A stretch of 64,000 nt of DNA from Clostridia bacterium (GCA_022792395.1 JAAWAX010000041.1:1-64000), one strand, 5' to 3'; counted from the stretch's first letter, positions 45,894 through 56,222 are shown. Notes: generated from the letters alone by a model not told the origin. Made by a program: numbers and translations.

Positions 45894-48800
45894 ATGATTT
45901 TGAAGAAGATAACTAAAAAGAGTCAAGAGTTAAAGCAAAGTTATAACCAAATAGAAAAATATTATCATAAATTATTAAAAGATAGTAATGTAGATAATTG
46001 GGATTATATTATATTGACAGCTTCTAATAAAGACCAAGCTAACATATATGAAGCAGAAATTAAGGAAAGAATCGATAAAAATCAAATACCATCTAATACC
46101 ACTTATTTAGTAATTCCAGATCCAAATGGGAAAAGAGTAGGATCTGGAGGTGCAACTTTAAATGCATTAAAGAATATATATGATGGACTAAAAGATAAGG
46201 AAGAGTTAAAAGAAAAAAGAATTTTAATGATTCATTCAGGGCGGAGATAGTAAACGTATTTTACAGTATTCGCCCTATGGCAAACTATTTATTCCTATAC
46301 CACATATGTTATCAAATGGTAAGAGTTCTACTTTATTGGATGAATTCTTAATCAATTTTTCTCCTATTTCATCAAGAATGTCTCCAGGTCTATTATGTGT
46401 ATCAGGAGATGTATTACTAGAGTTTAATCCATTTGATATAGAAATTAAAAACTGTGATAGTGCTTGTCTATCCATGAAAGAAAAAGCAGAAATAGGATGT
46501 AATCATGGTGTGTTTTTAGTCGATAAGAAAGGAGAAGTAAAAGAATTTTTACATAAAAAAAAGTTAGAAGAGTTAGAAAGATATGGTGCAATTAATAGCA
46601 ATAATCTAGTAGACATTGACACAGGAGCGATTTATTTTAGTTATAAAGTAATTAGAGCTCTAATTTCAATGCTATTAGAAGAAGAGAAAGATAAATTTAT
46701 AAATGACATGGCTAACATTAATTTATATGGCGATATCGTTTATCCTTTTGCTACGAATGCGACTTTAGGAGAATATAAGAAACAAGAAACAGAAGGAAAA
46801 GGAATAGAGGAAGTAAGTAAGTGTAGAAGGAAACTATGGGAAGTGTTAAATCAATACAGTATGAAAGTATTAAGGTTACATCCAGCAAAATTTACACATT
46901 TAGGAACGACTAATGAATTAATGGAGATGGTGTCCAAAGAAATTGATAGATATAAAGATAGGAAATGGACAAGAAAAATACTTACCAATATACCAAAAGA
47001 TATAGAGTGTACATTCAATACAGTTTATGTAAGTAAAAATTTAAAAATAGGAAAGAAATCCTATATTGAATACAGTTATATAGGTGAAAATTGTAAAATT
47101 GGTGAAAATGTTATGCTCTCTAATACAAACTTAAGCAATATAACAATACCAGATAATATTTGTATGAGTACGATAAAATTAAAAAATGGTAAGTATGTTA
47201 CAAGAATATATTCTATAAAGGATGACTTTAAGCAAGAAAAAATAAATAAGATACAATTTTTAGGTATTAATTTGTACGAAGTCATTGAAAAATACAAAAT
47301 TGATATTAGTCTAATTTGGAAAAATAAGGAGACAAGTCTATGGAATGCAAATTTATTTTGTGTTTGCAATACAGAAGAAGAAAGTATAATTTCTTCTTTA
47401 AAATTATATGAAATCATTTGTTGCCAAGCAGATAGCACAGAAGTGAAAAAATATTTTTCTAGACAAAGAATCAGTGGAAAAAATAGTTCTTATCATTGTG
47501 ATAGGAAAGATATGAAAAAGAGAAGAGAAGAAATTGAGATAAAGGTAAGAACAGAACAATTTATAAAATCTGTAGAAAAGAAACAGAATCTATGTACAGC
47601 AATTAAAATATTAGAGAAAAGTTGCAATATTAAGAATCAAATTTCAGATGTTAGTAGTAAAATAAATAAAAATATGGCTTATGAGACTAGATATAGAATT
47701 TATTTGGCCTTATCCATGGTAGTTAAAAAAAATAAAGAATTGAAAATTTCAAGCCAACATTTAATGGACTTGTGTTATGAAGAAATAAAAAACATGATAA
47801 CTTTAAATTTTGATATCATAGATTTTAAACAAACCAAAGATAGAACAGAAACAGAACTACCAATTCGTGTAAATTTTGGAGGAGGATGGACAGATACGCC
47901 ACCTTATTGTAATGAGAATGGAGGAAGTGTATTAAATGCAGCATTTCAATTAAATGAAAAAAATCCTATAAAAGCTTCTATAAAAAAAATAGAAGAAAAA
48001 GTGATTATACTAGAAAGCAAGGATTTAAATATTAGGAAAAAGATAACAGATATAGAGGAATTAAAAAAATTAAACCAAGAAAAGGATGATTTTAAAATAC
48101 ATAAAACATCCCTAATGATAACAGGAATTGTCAAAGTAAGTGATAAAAGTATAGAAGAAGTAATAGCAAGAATCGGAAAAGGATTTATTTTTTCAACCAA
48201 TGCAAAAGACATACCAAAAGGTTCGGGATTAGGAACATCTAGTATATTATCAGGAGCGTGTTTAAAAACATTATATGATTTTCTAAATATACCAATAGAT
48301 GAAAAAGAGTTATGTAGTAAAGTATTATGGCAGGAGCAACTTATGGGAACAGGAGGAGGATGGCAAGACCAAATAGGAGGATTAACAAAAGGGATAAAAT
48401 TAACAACAACGAAACCAGGAAGAATACAAAAATTTGATATACAAAAATTGAATTTATCAGAACAATTTATAGAAGAATTGAATACAAGATTTGTTCTAAT
48501 ATATACTGGACAACAAAGAGTTGCTAAAAACTTATTACGAACCATCATGAATCAATATATGGTTTCCCATCAAAAAACAATTAAAACTTTAAACGAAATT
48601 AAGCTACAATCAATACAGATGAAACAAGCATTAGAAAAAGAAGATTTAGAAGAATTTTCTAATTGTTTAAATCAACATTGGGAACTATCTAAAAAATTAG
48701 ATAAAGGTTGTACAAATGATAGAATAGAAGAAATTTTTCGTGTTTGCGATGAACTAATTCAAGGGAAAATGATTTGCGGTGCTGGCGGAGGAGGATTTTT

Positions 48801-48909
48801 ACAAGTGGTACTAAAAAAAGGAAAAACAAAAGAAATGCTAGAACAAAAATTGAAAGGAAGTTTTCCAGATAAAGCGATAAAAGTGTATAGTGTAACTTTA
48901 TTCGCATAA
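45894..48909 (+). CDS. fkp: Bifunctional fucokinase/GDP-fucose pyrophosphorylase Fkp (CGG +1 frameshift)
   Basis: Fkp makes GDP-L-fucose from fucose by salvage: phosphorylation then guanylylation. The N-terminal pyrophosphorylase part has DPNGKRVGSGGATLNAL, and the C-terminal GHMP kinase part has ELPIRVNFGGGWTDTPPYCNENGGSV, PKGSGLGTSSIL (about residue 765) and GTGGGWQDQIGG. The ORF track splits it into 45894-46250 and 46306-48909. The CGG at 46242-46244, read as Gly via +1, gives MIHSGGDSKRILQYSPYGKLF, a conserved part of the family, and yields 1004 residues, close to known Fkp proteins. The neighbouring fucosyltransferase fits. It is the only fucose source in the window. Confidence 0.93.
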
Positions 48910-49059
48910 AGATTAGATAAAATAAAAAACTAGATTTGAAAGGAAGAAATCTAAAAACAAAACTCCTTGACAAACAACTAGCAAATTGATAAGATATAGT
49001 TGAAATTTAGCATGAAAAGAAAATCGAAATTTGAGATTGTGAGAAAGGAAGGAATAAAA

Positions 49060-49564
49060 ATGAAATGGTATCCCAAAGAACACTTTGAAAAAGTAGAGCA
49101 AATCACAATCCAATTTTTGCAAAAAAACAAAATAAAAGTTTTAATTTTGGATGTTGACAACACGTTAATAGACTACAATAGAAACCTTTCAGAAAGTATT
49201 ATTCATTGGGCAGAAGAATTAAAACAACAAGGCATAAAATTATATATATTATCCAATACAAACCATAAAGAAAAAGTAGAAGAAGTAGCCAAGGCATTAG
49301 ATATACCTTATCGAAATTTAGCCAAAAAACCATTCAAAAAAGGTTTTTTAAAAATACAACATGAACTAGAGGAAGAGGCTGAAAATATAGGTGTTGTACG
49401 GAGACCAAATCTTTACCGATATCATAGGAGGAAATCGATGTAATATGTTTACCATATTAGTGGAACCAATTGACAAAAAAGATTTTTGGTATACGGCATG
49501 GAAAAGACCAATTGAGAATAAAATAAAAAAGAAATATAAAAAGCATAAAACAAAGGAGAAATAA
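49060..49564 (+). CDS. yqeG: YqeG-family HAD phosphatase (CGG +1 frameshift)
   Basis: YqeG-type HAD phosphatases are conserved in Firmicutes; the substrate is uncertain. Start MKWYPKEHFEKVEQIT, motif I LILDVDNTLIDYN (D31 and D33), motif II LYILSNTN, Lys in NLAKKPFKKGF, and motif IV GVVGDQIFTDIIGGNRCNMFTILVEP. The ORF track stops at 49443 in the wrong frame (GVVRRPNLYRY). The CGG at 49399 must be skipped by one base so that GVVGDQIFTD is made, the normal IGDQ-type motif IV, giving 167 residues. The stop is 2 nt before the prepilin peptidase ATG. The ATG at 49060 follows AAAGGAAGG; the ORF-track start at 49000 is too early. Confidence 0.93.
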
Positions 49565-49565
49565 A

Positions 49566-50318
49566 ATGTATTTAAATGATATACATATTGCTTATTATGT
49601 ATTAGCAACTATAATAGGCTTAATAGTGGGACAATTAGTTGATTGGGCCAATAAAAGATTACCAGAATATAAAAGTGTTATTTCAAAAGATATCATAACA
49701 GAATATAAAATAAGTTTTAAACCCAATTATATATTAATGTTATTAACAGCAGCCATCTATGTAACATTGATATATATCTTTGGAATCAAAGAAACCATTA
49801 TTGCTAATCTAGATTTAGTCAAATTTTTGATATTAACACCAATGTTATTATCTGTATTTGTAATTGACTACAAATTGCAAATTATACCAAACAGACTAAA
49901 CTTAACGATATTTGAAATTGGATTTGTATTTGCTTTTCTATATGGATTGTCTAATGTAGCCATTACCATTAATATGTTATTAGGGATGTTAGCAGGAGGA
50001 GGAATTTTTTTAGCTATAACATTACTAGGAGGACTTTTTTATGGAAAAGAAGCAATGGGATTTGGTGATGTTAAACTAATGGGAGCTTTAGGATTATATT
50101 TTGGCTTATCTAATATTATTATCATAACGCTAGTTTCTTTCTTAATAGGTGCCATACTTAGTATTGTTTTGCTAATAACAAAAATGAAGAAGTCAGATGA
50201 ATACATACCATTTGGACCATTTATTGTAATTGCAACATTTATTAGTATGTATGTACCATTTGAACAAATCAAAACCATTTTGATGCAGATTTTTACATTA
50301 GGGATGTATAAAGCATAA
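49566..50318 (+). CDS. Type IV prepilin peptidase (A24 family)
   Basis: Aspartic membrane peptidase that cuts prepilin-like leader peptides after glycine. The two catalytic Asp are in VIDYKLQIIPN (about residue 99) and in FGDVKLMGALG (about residue 167). About seven membrane segments. This enzyme is the natural processor for the three pilin-like proteins in the window (38.4, 39.7 and 56.6 kb), two of which carry their cleavage-site glycine at a CGG shift site. It starts 2 nt after yqeG. Confidence 0.92.
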   Translation: MYLNDIHIAYYVLATIIGLIVGQLVDWANKRLPEYKSVISKDIITEYKISFKPNYILMLLTAAIYVTLIYIFGIKETIIANLDLVKFLILTPMLLSVFVIDYKLQIIPNRLNLTIFEIGFVFAFLYGLSNVAITINMLLGMLAGGGIFLAITLLGGLFYGKEAMGFGDVKLMGALGLYFGLSNIIIITLVSFLIGAILSIVLLITKMKKSDEYIPFGPFIVIATFISMYVPFEQIKTILMQIFTLGMYKA

Positions 50319-50353
50319 ATGGAAAATAGAAAAAATAAGGGGTTGGAATAAGT

Positions 50354-51412
50354 ATGAATGCTAAATTGCAATGGTTAAGAAACAAAATGGCAAGTTTAGA
50401 TTTACAAGGTCTAATTATAACAAATCCTATCAACATACAGTATTTAACGAATATTGAGGCAGAAGGAATTTTTCTGTTAACAAGAAAGGAAAATATTTAT
50501 ATTACAGATAGTAGATATATAGAGCAAGTGCATAGTACCTTGACATTGTTTGATGAAATCATTGTGTATGATGCTCATGATGTATCCAAAGAAGATTATG
50601 AGAATTTTTTTCTATTTTGTGAAAATGTAGGATTTGAAGAGCATAACATATCTTATGCTAAATATAAAGAATACCTTAGAAAATTTAAAATTCATAATTT
50701 TATAGAAACCGAATTTATCATCGAAAAACAAAGAATGATAAAAGATGAAGAAGAGATTCATAACTTAAGAAAGGCTTGTGAAATAACAGACCATTGTTTT
50801 AACTATATATTATCTTATATCAAGCCAGGTATGACAGAAAAGCAAATTGCAAATGAGATAGAAGAATACTATAAGAAGAGGACAGATGGATTAGCATTTG
50901 ATACCATTGTTGCTTCAGGAGAAAATACATCAAAGCCACATGCTGTACCAACAGAAAGAAAAATCCAAGAAAAAGACATCATAACGATTGACATGGGATG
51001 TAAAGTAAATGGTTATTGCTCTGATATGACAAGAACCTTCTTTGTGGGGGAAGTACCAGAAGCAATAAAACCAGTTTATGATTTAGTATTAAAAAATCAG
51101 AAACAAGTAGGAGAACAATATAAAGATGGAGCCAATACAAGGTTACTTACTAGAATGGTAGAAAGTGATTTTAAATTATATGGCTATGATTTAGTGCATA
51201 GTTTAGGGCATGGAGTTGGAATGGAGATTCATGAAGTACCTTATATGAGCCACAATTCAGACACACAATTACGAGAAAATATGGTAGTTACCAACGAACC
51301 AGGAATTTATATACCAGGAAAATTTGGAGTAAGAATAGAAGATACGGTTCAAATTACTAAATTTGGATGTATAAATTTAACCAAATCTGGGAAAAATTAT
51401 ATTGTAATATAA
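50354..51412 (+). CDS. pepP: Xaa-Pro aminopeptidase (PepP/YqhT type)
   Basis: M24 metallopeptidase removing N-terminal residues before proline. Creatinase-like N-domain (residues 1-125) and pita-bread catalytic domain with FDTIVASGENTSKPHAVP, ITIDMGCKVNGYCSDMTRTF (two metal Asp), HSLGHGVGMEIHE and the C-terminal TNEPGIYIPGKFGVRIED motif. 352 residues, normal. AAGGGGTTGG precedes ATG. efp lies downstream, the classic pepP-efp order. Confidence 0.95.
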   Translation: MNAKLQWLRNKMASLDLQGLIITNPINIQYLTNIEAEGIFLLTRKENIYITDSRYIEQVHSTLTLFDEIIVYDAHDVSKEDYENFFLFCENVGFEEHNISYAKYKEYLRKFKIHNFIETEFIIEKQRMIKDEEEIHNLRKACEITDHCFNYILSYIKPGMTEKQIANEIEEYYKKRTDGLAFDTIVASGENTSKPHAVPTERKIQEKDIITIDMGCKVNGYCSDMTRTFFVGEVPEAIKPVYDLVLKNQKQVGEQYKDGANTRLLTRMVESDFKLYGYDLVHSLGHGVGMEIHEVPYMSHNSDTQLRENMVVTNEPGIYIPGKFGVRIEDTVQITKFGCINLTKSGKNYIVI

Positions 51413-51537
51413 ATTTTCGGATGAACTTATACATATTAAAAACATAGAAACACTTGATTTTTATAGGGATTTGTAGTAGAATAGTAAAGGCAAATAAAAT
51501 AAGAGAAAATAAAGGAAAATTGAAAGGAGAAAAGATT

Positions 51538-52104
51538 ATGGCATCAGTATATTCAGCAGGAGATTTTAGAAATGGAACCACATTTGAAATGGAAGGAAAT
51601 GTATATAGAATTGTAGAATTCCAACATGTAAAACCAGGAAAAGGTTCAGCATTTGTAAGAACCAAATTAAAAAATGTGATTACAGGAGCAACATTAGAAA
51701 AAACATTTAATCCATCTGATAAATTTCCAGCAGCAGAAATTGAGAAGAAAACAATGCAATATTTATATAATGATGGAGGATTATATTATTTCATGGACAA
51801 TGAAACTTATGATCAAATGCCATTAAACGAAGAACAATTAGGAGATTGTTTAAAATATTTGAAAGAAAACATGGAAGTTACTATGCTTTCTTATAAAGGA
51901 AATACTTTTGCAGTAGAACCACCAACATTTGTTGAATTAGAAGTTACATACACAGAACCAGGATTTAGTGGAAATACAACAACAACATCAGGAAAACCAG
52001 CTAAACTAGAAACTGGTCTAGAAATCCAAGTTCCATTATTTGTTAATATTGGAGATATTCTAAAAATTGATACCAGAACATGCGAATATATGGAAAGAGT
52101 TTAA
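51538..52104 (+). CDS. efp: Translation elongation factor P
   Basis: EF-P relieves ribosome stalling at polyproline stretches. The three OB-like domains are visible, starting [23 protein letters not shown], with [27 protein letters not shown] (tip lysine in the PGKG loop) and the C-terminal [30 protein letters not shown]. The ATG at 51538 follows AAAGGAG; the ORF-track start at 51454 is 28 codons too early. 188 residues. Confidence 0.97.
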   Translation: MASVYSAGDFRNGTTFEMEGNVYRIVEFQHVKPGKGSAFVRTKLKNVITGATLEKTFNPSDKFPAAEIEKKTMQYLYNDGGLYYFMDNETYDQMPLNEEQLGDCLKYLKENMEVTMLSYKGNTFAVEPPTFVELEVTYTEPGFSGNTTTTSGKPAKLETGLEIQVPLFVNIGDILKIDTRTCEYMERV

Positions 52105-52120
52105 GAAAGGTGAATACAAA

Positions 52121-52606
52121 ATGAGAAAATTAAAAAACGGATATAAAAGTTTTTTAGATGACATAGAAAAAAATATAAAAAATGAAGAAGATTTAGCTTA
52201 TATCAAAGAAAGATTTGCTTCTTTTTTGGATGTTGTGCTAGAAGAAATGGACTATATATTGGACTTCAAACAGGAAGAAATGGAAAGAATAGAGGATACT
52301 CAAAATGAAATTAGCGAAAAGATTGGTCAAATGCAACAAGTAATTGATAACATCGAAAAAGATATTTATGCAGAAGATGGCTTTGACTTTGAGATTGTTT
52401 GTCCATATTGTAACAACGAATTCATTATTGATGTAGATGAAAATAAAACAGAAATAGAATGTCCAGAATGTCAAAATGTGATTGAACTAGATTGGTCAGG
52501 CGACTTAGAAGGAGAAGAGCCACAAGGTTGTTCAGGAAGTTGTCATGGTTGTCATGGCTGTGAAGAAGAAAATAGCGAAGAAAAAGAGGAAGAAGATGAT
52601 ATGTAA
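52121..52606 (+). CDS. CD1247-like zinc-ribbon protein with Cys/His-rich tail
   Basis: 161 residues. Helical N-terminal domain (KNGYKSFLDDIEKNIKNEEDLAYIKERFASFL) as in the CD1247 family, then a zinc ribbon CPYCNNEFIIDVDENKTEIECPEC, and a tail CSGSCHGCHGCEEE rich in Cys and His before an acidic end. The tail could bind additional metal. Role unknown; often near efp in Clostridia. ATG 52121 follows AAAGGTG. Confidence 0.7.
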   Translation: MRKLKNGYKSFLDDIEKNIKNEEDLAYIKERFASFLDVVLEEMDYILDFKQEEMERIEDTQNEISEKIGQMQQVIDNIEKDIYAEDGFDFEIVCPYCNNEFIIDVDENKTEIECPECQNVIELDWSGDLEGEEPQGCSGSCHGCHGCEEENSEEKEEEDDM

Positions 52607-52612
52607 AAAATA

Positions 52613-52648
52613 TGCAAAGGGAAATTAATATCCTTTTGCACATTTTTA
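52613..52648 (+). terminator. Intrinsic terminator after the zinc-ribbon gene
   Basis: TGCAAAGG pairs with CCTTTTGCA with one bulge, then T-rich. Confidence 0.72.
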
Positions 52649-52708
52649 TTTTTGCATGAGAAAAATCGGGAAATTTTCCTACACCATAAAAACACATTAC
52701 ACAGAAAA

Positions 52709-53303
52709 TTAGAAGAAATTAATAGGATTGACATAGTTACCATCAATACGAATACCTAGATGAAGGTGTGGACCAGTAGTAGCACCATTCGTAGGTTTTC
52801 CTTCTGAATCAAAATATTGGTTTCCTTTCACACCATAAACATTTTTAGGACCAACTTGTCCAATTACTTGACCTTGTTTAATAGTATCTCCAACCGAAAC
52901 CATCCAATTAGGATCACAATGGCAATAACTTACTTTATAGTTATCAAAAGAAAGTGTTATGGTATATCCTCCAGCACCAAAAAATTCTCGAAAAGTGATT
53001 TCGCCATCATGAACAGCAATAAATTTGCTACCAGGAGGGGCTGGAATGTCAATTCCAGAATGAGAAGAAGAAGCACCGAGAAGTAGGAGAAGTACGTTTT
53101 CCAAAAGGAGAGCTTATTTGTGTATAACCAGGTATGGGCCAAACAAATCCATTAGGATTAAAAGCTAGTATTTCAGAATTAGTATTATGAGAATAAGAAA
53201 AGTTATTGGAATTGAAAATAGGTATAAAAAAGATAATTATCAAAAAAGTAAGGATAAAAAGAAATAGATAAAATGTTTTTAAATTTTTAAAAATAGAAAT
53301 CAC
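52709..53303 (-). CDS. M23 family metallopeptidase, membrane-anchored (CGG +1 frameshift)
   Basis: M23 enzymes cut peptidoglycan cross-links. An N-terminal anchor (FYLFLFILTFLIIIFFIPIF) is followed by PNGFVWPIPGYTQISSPFGKRTSP and the catalytic LytM-type domain with HSGIDIPAP (first His), ITFREFFGAGGYTITL and GPHLHLGIRID. The ORF track splits it into 53357-53049 and 53104-52709. The in-frame CGG at 53078-53076, skipped by one base, gives SPTSGASSSHSGIDIPAP. The start is unclear: the track uses an ATG at 53357 without a ribosome site. GTG 53303 sits in a GAGGTGA sequence, and an ATT eight codons further is spaced correctly from it. Length 197 or 215 residues. Confidence 0.85.
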
Positions 53304-53444
53304 CTCGATAAAATAAGAATAAAAAATATTGATATAAATTAGATTATAAAAAGCCATTGATTTTATAGTAGGTTCTTTAGTTTAAAAGTTGAATAGCAAT
53401 AGATAGTTTATGAACTACGACATTTATGTAATCAACATAAAATT

Positions 53445-53473
53445 GACAATACAATTAGAAAGTGTTATTATGA
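53445..53473 (+). promoter_or_regulatory. Promoter of the nuclease-like gene
   Basis: TTGACA, a 17-nt spacer and TATTAT lie about 120 nt upstream of ATG 53597. Confidence 0.55.
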
Positions 53474-53596
53474 ATAAGCTAAAAATAATTTAGAGTAGAA
53501 TAATATAATGTTAGATATAACACGAAAAATGTATTTTGATTTTAAAAAAGTATTAGGAATATATTAATTTTAATGTGAAAGGTAAGGGGAGGTACT

Positions 53597-54131
53597 ATGT
53601 TTGATATAAAACCTACACAAGAACAAAAGAAATATGCTACTGATTTAGTAAATAACTATAATTTTGGTAATCGTGGACTTGGAGATGGAAGCAAAGAAAT
53701 GCAATACACAGGAATGCTAGGACAAACTATACTAGCAGATTTATTACATCTTCCTAGACCTACTCGGAGAAACCGGATTTGATGGAGGAGTAGATTTTAT
53801 CATTAATAACAAATCGGTTGATATAAAAACAATGACAAGAACCGTATCTATGCAACCACACTATGTACATAATTTTATAGGGTATCAAGAAAAATACAAT
53901 GTAGATTATTATATTTTTGCATCCTATAATAAAAGAAATGATATTTTTACCATTTGTGGATATGTGTCAAAAGAGGAATTTAAATTATTAGCAGATTTTT
54001 ATAAGAAAGGAGATTTACATTATCGTGATGATGGTAGTTCGTTTGTTTCAAGAGCTCCTTTATATGAAATAATGCAATCAAAATTAAAATCATTGAATTC
54101 TAGTAAAGATATAGAAGAAAATATAAAATAA
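53597..54131 (+). CDS. Putative PD-(D/E)XK-like nuclease (CGG +1 frameshift)
   Basis: Two ORF-track entries (53597-53782 and 53832-54131) join at the CGG at 53765-53767. Skipping the C gives RPTGETGFDGGVDFIINNKSVDIKTMTRT and a 177-residue protein. The downstream block GVDFIINNKSVDIKT fits the D-x(n)-(D/E)-x-K active site of restriction-endonuclease-like folds. No family could be named with confidence, and no methylase is adjacent. GGGGAGGTACT precedes the ATG. The glycine at the shift is followed by GFDGG, as expected for a catalytic loop. Confidence 0.65.
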
Positions 54132-54216
54132 TGTACTAATAGGGGATATAAATTAATAGGATTATTCGAATGAAATTGTTATTTATGGGAGAACAAAAAA
54201 GTTATATTAAGAAATA

Positions 54217-54291
54217 TGGCAGGGGTGGAAGGAATCGAACCCTCATCAAAAGTTTTGGAGACTTCTATCTTAACCGTTGGACGACACCCCT
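54217..54291 (-). tRNA. tRNA-Trp (anticodon CCA)
   Basis: On the minus strand the cloverleaf has acceptor AGGGGTG/CACCCCT, an anticodon stem GAAGT/ACTTT with loop CTCCAAA (anticodon CCA), a T arm GAGGG/CCTTC with TTCGATT, discriminator G and an encoded CCA end. Trp tRNA normally has a G73. Confidence 0.95.
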
Positions 54292-54416
54292 ATAAAAGTT
54301 TAACTATTATTTATTATACAGTTTTTGTTAAAAATATGCAACCTATTTTCTAAAAAAATTTTCAAAATGTTGACTTTTTTGAAAGTCAGTAATATAATAT
54401 AAAAAATAAAATAATT

Positions 54417-54620
54417 ACGGTGAAGAAGAAAAAGTATGAGACAATTCATTAAAAGAGAACTGATGATGGTGGAATATCAGTAATGGATACATATGGGGAG
54501 CTTTGGAGTAATAATAACAAATTAAGGTGCTTAAAATTTTAGGTTTTAAGAATTAGGGTGGAAACGCGGAAAATAAACTTTCGTCCCTAGCTAGTAGGCT
54601 AGGTTTCGAGAGTTTTTTGT
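54417..54620 (+). promoter_or_regulatory. Glycine T-box leader of glyS
   Basis: A T-box riboswitch reads tRNA charging through a specifier codon and the tRNA 3' end. The antiterminator core AGGGTGGAAACGCGGA at 54555 matches the family motif except for one base (A for C). Its UGGA bulge complements the UCCA end of uncharged tRNA-Gly. A terminator hairpin follows: CCTAGC/GCTAGG above CTTTCG/CGAGAG, then TTTTTT. Gene context (glyS) and the bulge agree on glycine; I did not fix the specifier codon. About 220 nt of additional leader separates it from the coding region. Confidence 0.88.
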
Positions 54621-54683
54621 TTTAAATAAATTGAAATCAGCATCTTGCACAATTTCATAATTTATATCAAATCTCGATGTACC

Positions 54684-54830
54684 AATGTACACCTGCGGTT
54701 GAAATTAATGAAAGCAAATGAATCTAAAATTCATTTGCATACTGATACTGTAACAGCTAAAGCTTAACAGTATCAGCAAAAATGTACAATATACTAATTT
54801 CATTCATTTAAAAGAAGATAAGAAAGAGGA
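54684..54830 (+). repeat. Tandem hairpins between T-box and glyS
   Basis: Two perfect hairpins, GCAAATGAAT/ATTCATTTGC (54714-54738) and CTGATACTGT/ACAGTATCAG (54742-54776), are set between repeated AATGTACA sequences at 54684 and 54781. No T run. Probably an inserted small element or leader RNA structure. Confidence 0.65.
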
Positions 54831-54839
54831 GGAATTTTT

Positions 54840-56222
54840 ATGGTAAAATCAATGGACACTTTAGTAGCACTTTGCAAAAACAGAGGATATGTCTATCCTG
54901 GGTCTGAAATTTATGGAGGATTAGCCAATACCTGGGACTATGGACCTTTAGGTGTAGAATTAAAAAACAATGTAAAAGAAGCATGGAGAAAGAAATTCAT
55001 AAGAGAAAACAAATACAATGTTGGATTAGATGCAGCAATTTTAATGAATCCAACAACATGGGTAGCATCAGGGCATGTAGGAGGATTTTCTGACCCATTA
55101 ATTGACTGTAAAGAATGTAAAACAAGACATAGGGCAGACAAATTAATCGAAGAATGGATGCATGAGAATAATTGTGAAGAAATCGTAGATGGATGGGCAG
55201 ATGAAAAGATGATAGCATATATGGATGAACATGGAATTAACTGTCCTAATTGCGGAAAGCATAATTTTACAGACATTAGAAAATTCAACTTAATGTTTAA
55301 AACATTCCAAGGCGTTACAGAAGATGCAAAAGCAGAAATCTATTTAAGACCAGAAACAGCACAAGGAATATTTGTAAACTTTAAAAATGTAATGAGAACA
55401 ACTAGAAAGAAATTACCAATGGGGATAGCACAAATAGGGAAAGCCTTTCGAAATGAGATAACACCAGGAAACTTTACATTTAGAACAAGAGAATTCGAGC
55501 AAATGGAACTAGAATTTTTCTGTAAGCCAGGAACTGACATAGAATGGCAAGTCTACTGGAAAAACTTCTGTAAGCAATGGTTATTAAATTTAGGAATGAC
55601 AGAAGAAAACATTCGATTAAGAGACCATAGCCCAGAAGAACTATCTCATTATAGTAATGGAACGACTGATATTGAATATGCTTTCCCATTTGGATGGGGA
55701 GAATTATGGGGAATTGCAGATAGAACTGATTTCGATTTAAAAAGCCATATGAATGTATCAAAAGAAGACTTCCATTATATGGATCCCGAAACAGGAGAAA
55801 AATTCATACCATATTGTATCGAGCCATCGGTAGGAGCTGATAGAGTAACGTTAGCATTTTTATGTGATAGTTATGAAGAGGAAGAACTAGAAGAGGGAGA
55901 CACAAGAACTGTATTACATTTACATCCAGCATTAGCACCATATAAAGTAGCAATACTACCACTTTCTAAAAAATTATCAGAAAAAGCAGAAGAAGTATAT
56001 GAAAAACTTTCGAAGAAATTTATGTGTGATTATGATGAAACAGGAAGTATTGGAAAACGTTATAGAAGAGAAGATGAAATCGGAACACCATATTGTGTAA
56101 CAGTTGATTTTGATACACTTGAAGATGAGACTGTCACGATAAGAGATAGAGATACTATGGAACAAATTCGATTAAAAATTGATGAAGTAGCAAAATGGGT
56201 AGAAGAAAAATTAGAATTTTAG
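54840..56222 (+). CDS. glyS: Glycyl-tRNA synthetase, homodimeric type
   Basis: Charges tRNA-Gly with glycine. The eukaryote/archaea-like class II type is recognised by [38 protein letters not shown] at the start, the motif 2 region [31 protein letters not shown], the motif 3 [13 protein letters not shown] and the anticodon-binding domain near the end ([17 protein letters not shown]). 460 residues, standard. Transcription is controlled by the glycine T-box in front. AAAGAGGAGG precedes the ATG. If CGGN is read as glycine through a special tRNA-Gly, this enzyme would charge it. Confidence 0.97.
   Translation: MVKSMDTLVALCKNRGYVYPGSEIYGGLANTWDYGPLGVELKNNVKEAWRKKFIRENKYNVGLDAAILMNPTTWVASGHVGGFSDPLIDCKECKTRHRADKLIEEWMHENNCEEIVDGWADEKMIAYMDEHGINCPNCGKHNFTDIRKFNLMFKTFQGVTEDAKAEIYLRPETAQGIFVNFKNVMRTTRKKLPMGIAQIGKAFRNEITPGNFTFRTREFEQMELEFFCKPGTDIEWQVYWKNFCKQWLLNLGMTEENIRLRDHSPEELSHYSNGTTDIEYAFPFGWGELWGIADRTDFDLKSHMNVSKEDFHYMDPETGEKFIPYCIEPSVGADRVTLAFLCDSYEEEELEEGDTRTVLHLHPALAPYKVAILPLSKKLSEKAEEVYEKLSKKFMCDYDETGSIGKRYRREDEIGTPYCVTVDFDTLEDETVTIRDRDTMEQIRLKIDEVAKWVEEKLEF

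Noticed and set aside
46250-46306. Two separate genes for the Fkp halves
   Set aside because: The second ORF starts mid-domain with no ribosome site, and the skipped C joins a conserved motif.
47946-48548. 200-residue minus-strand ORF in fkp
   Set aside because: Antisense shadow of a conserved kinase domain.
51454-51537. Upstream extension of efp in the ORF track
   Set aside because: The standard EF-P start [10 protein letters not shown] at 51538 has its own AAAGGAG; the extension is non-conserved leader sequence.
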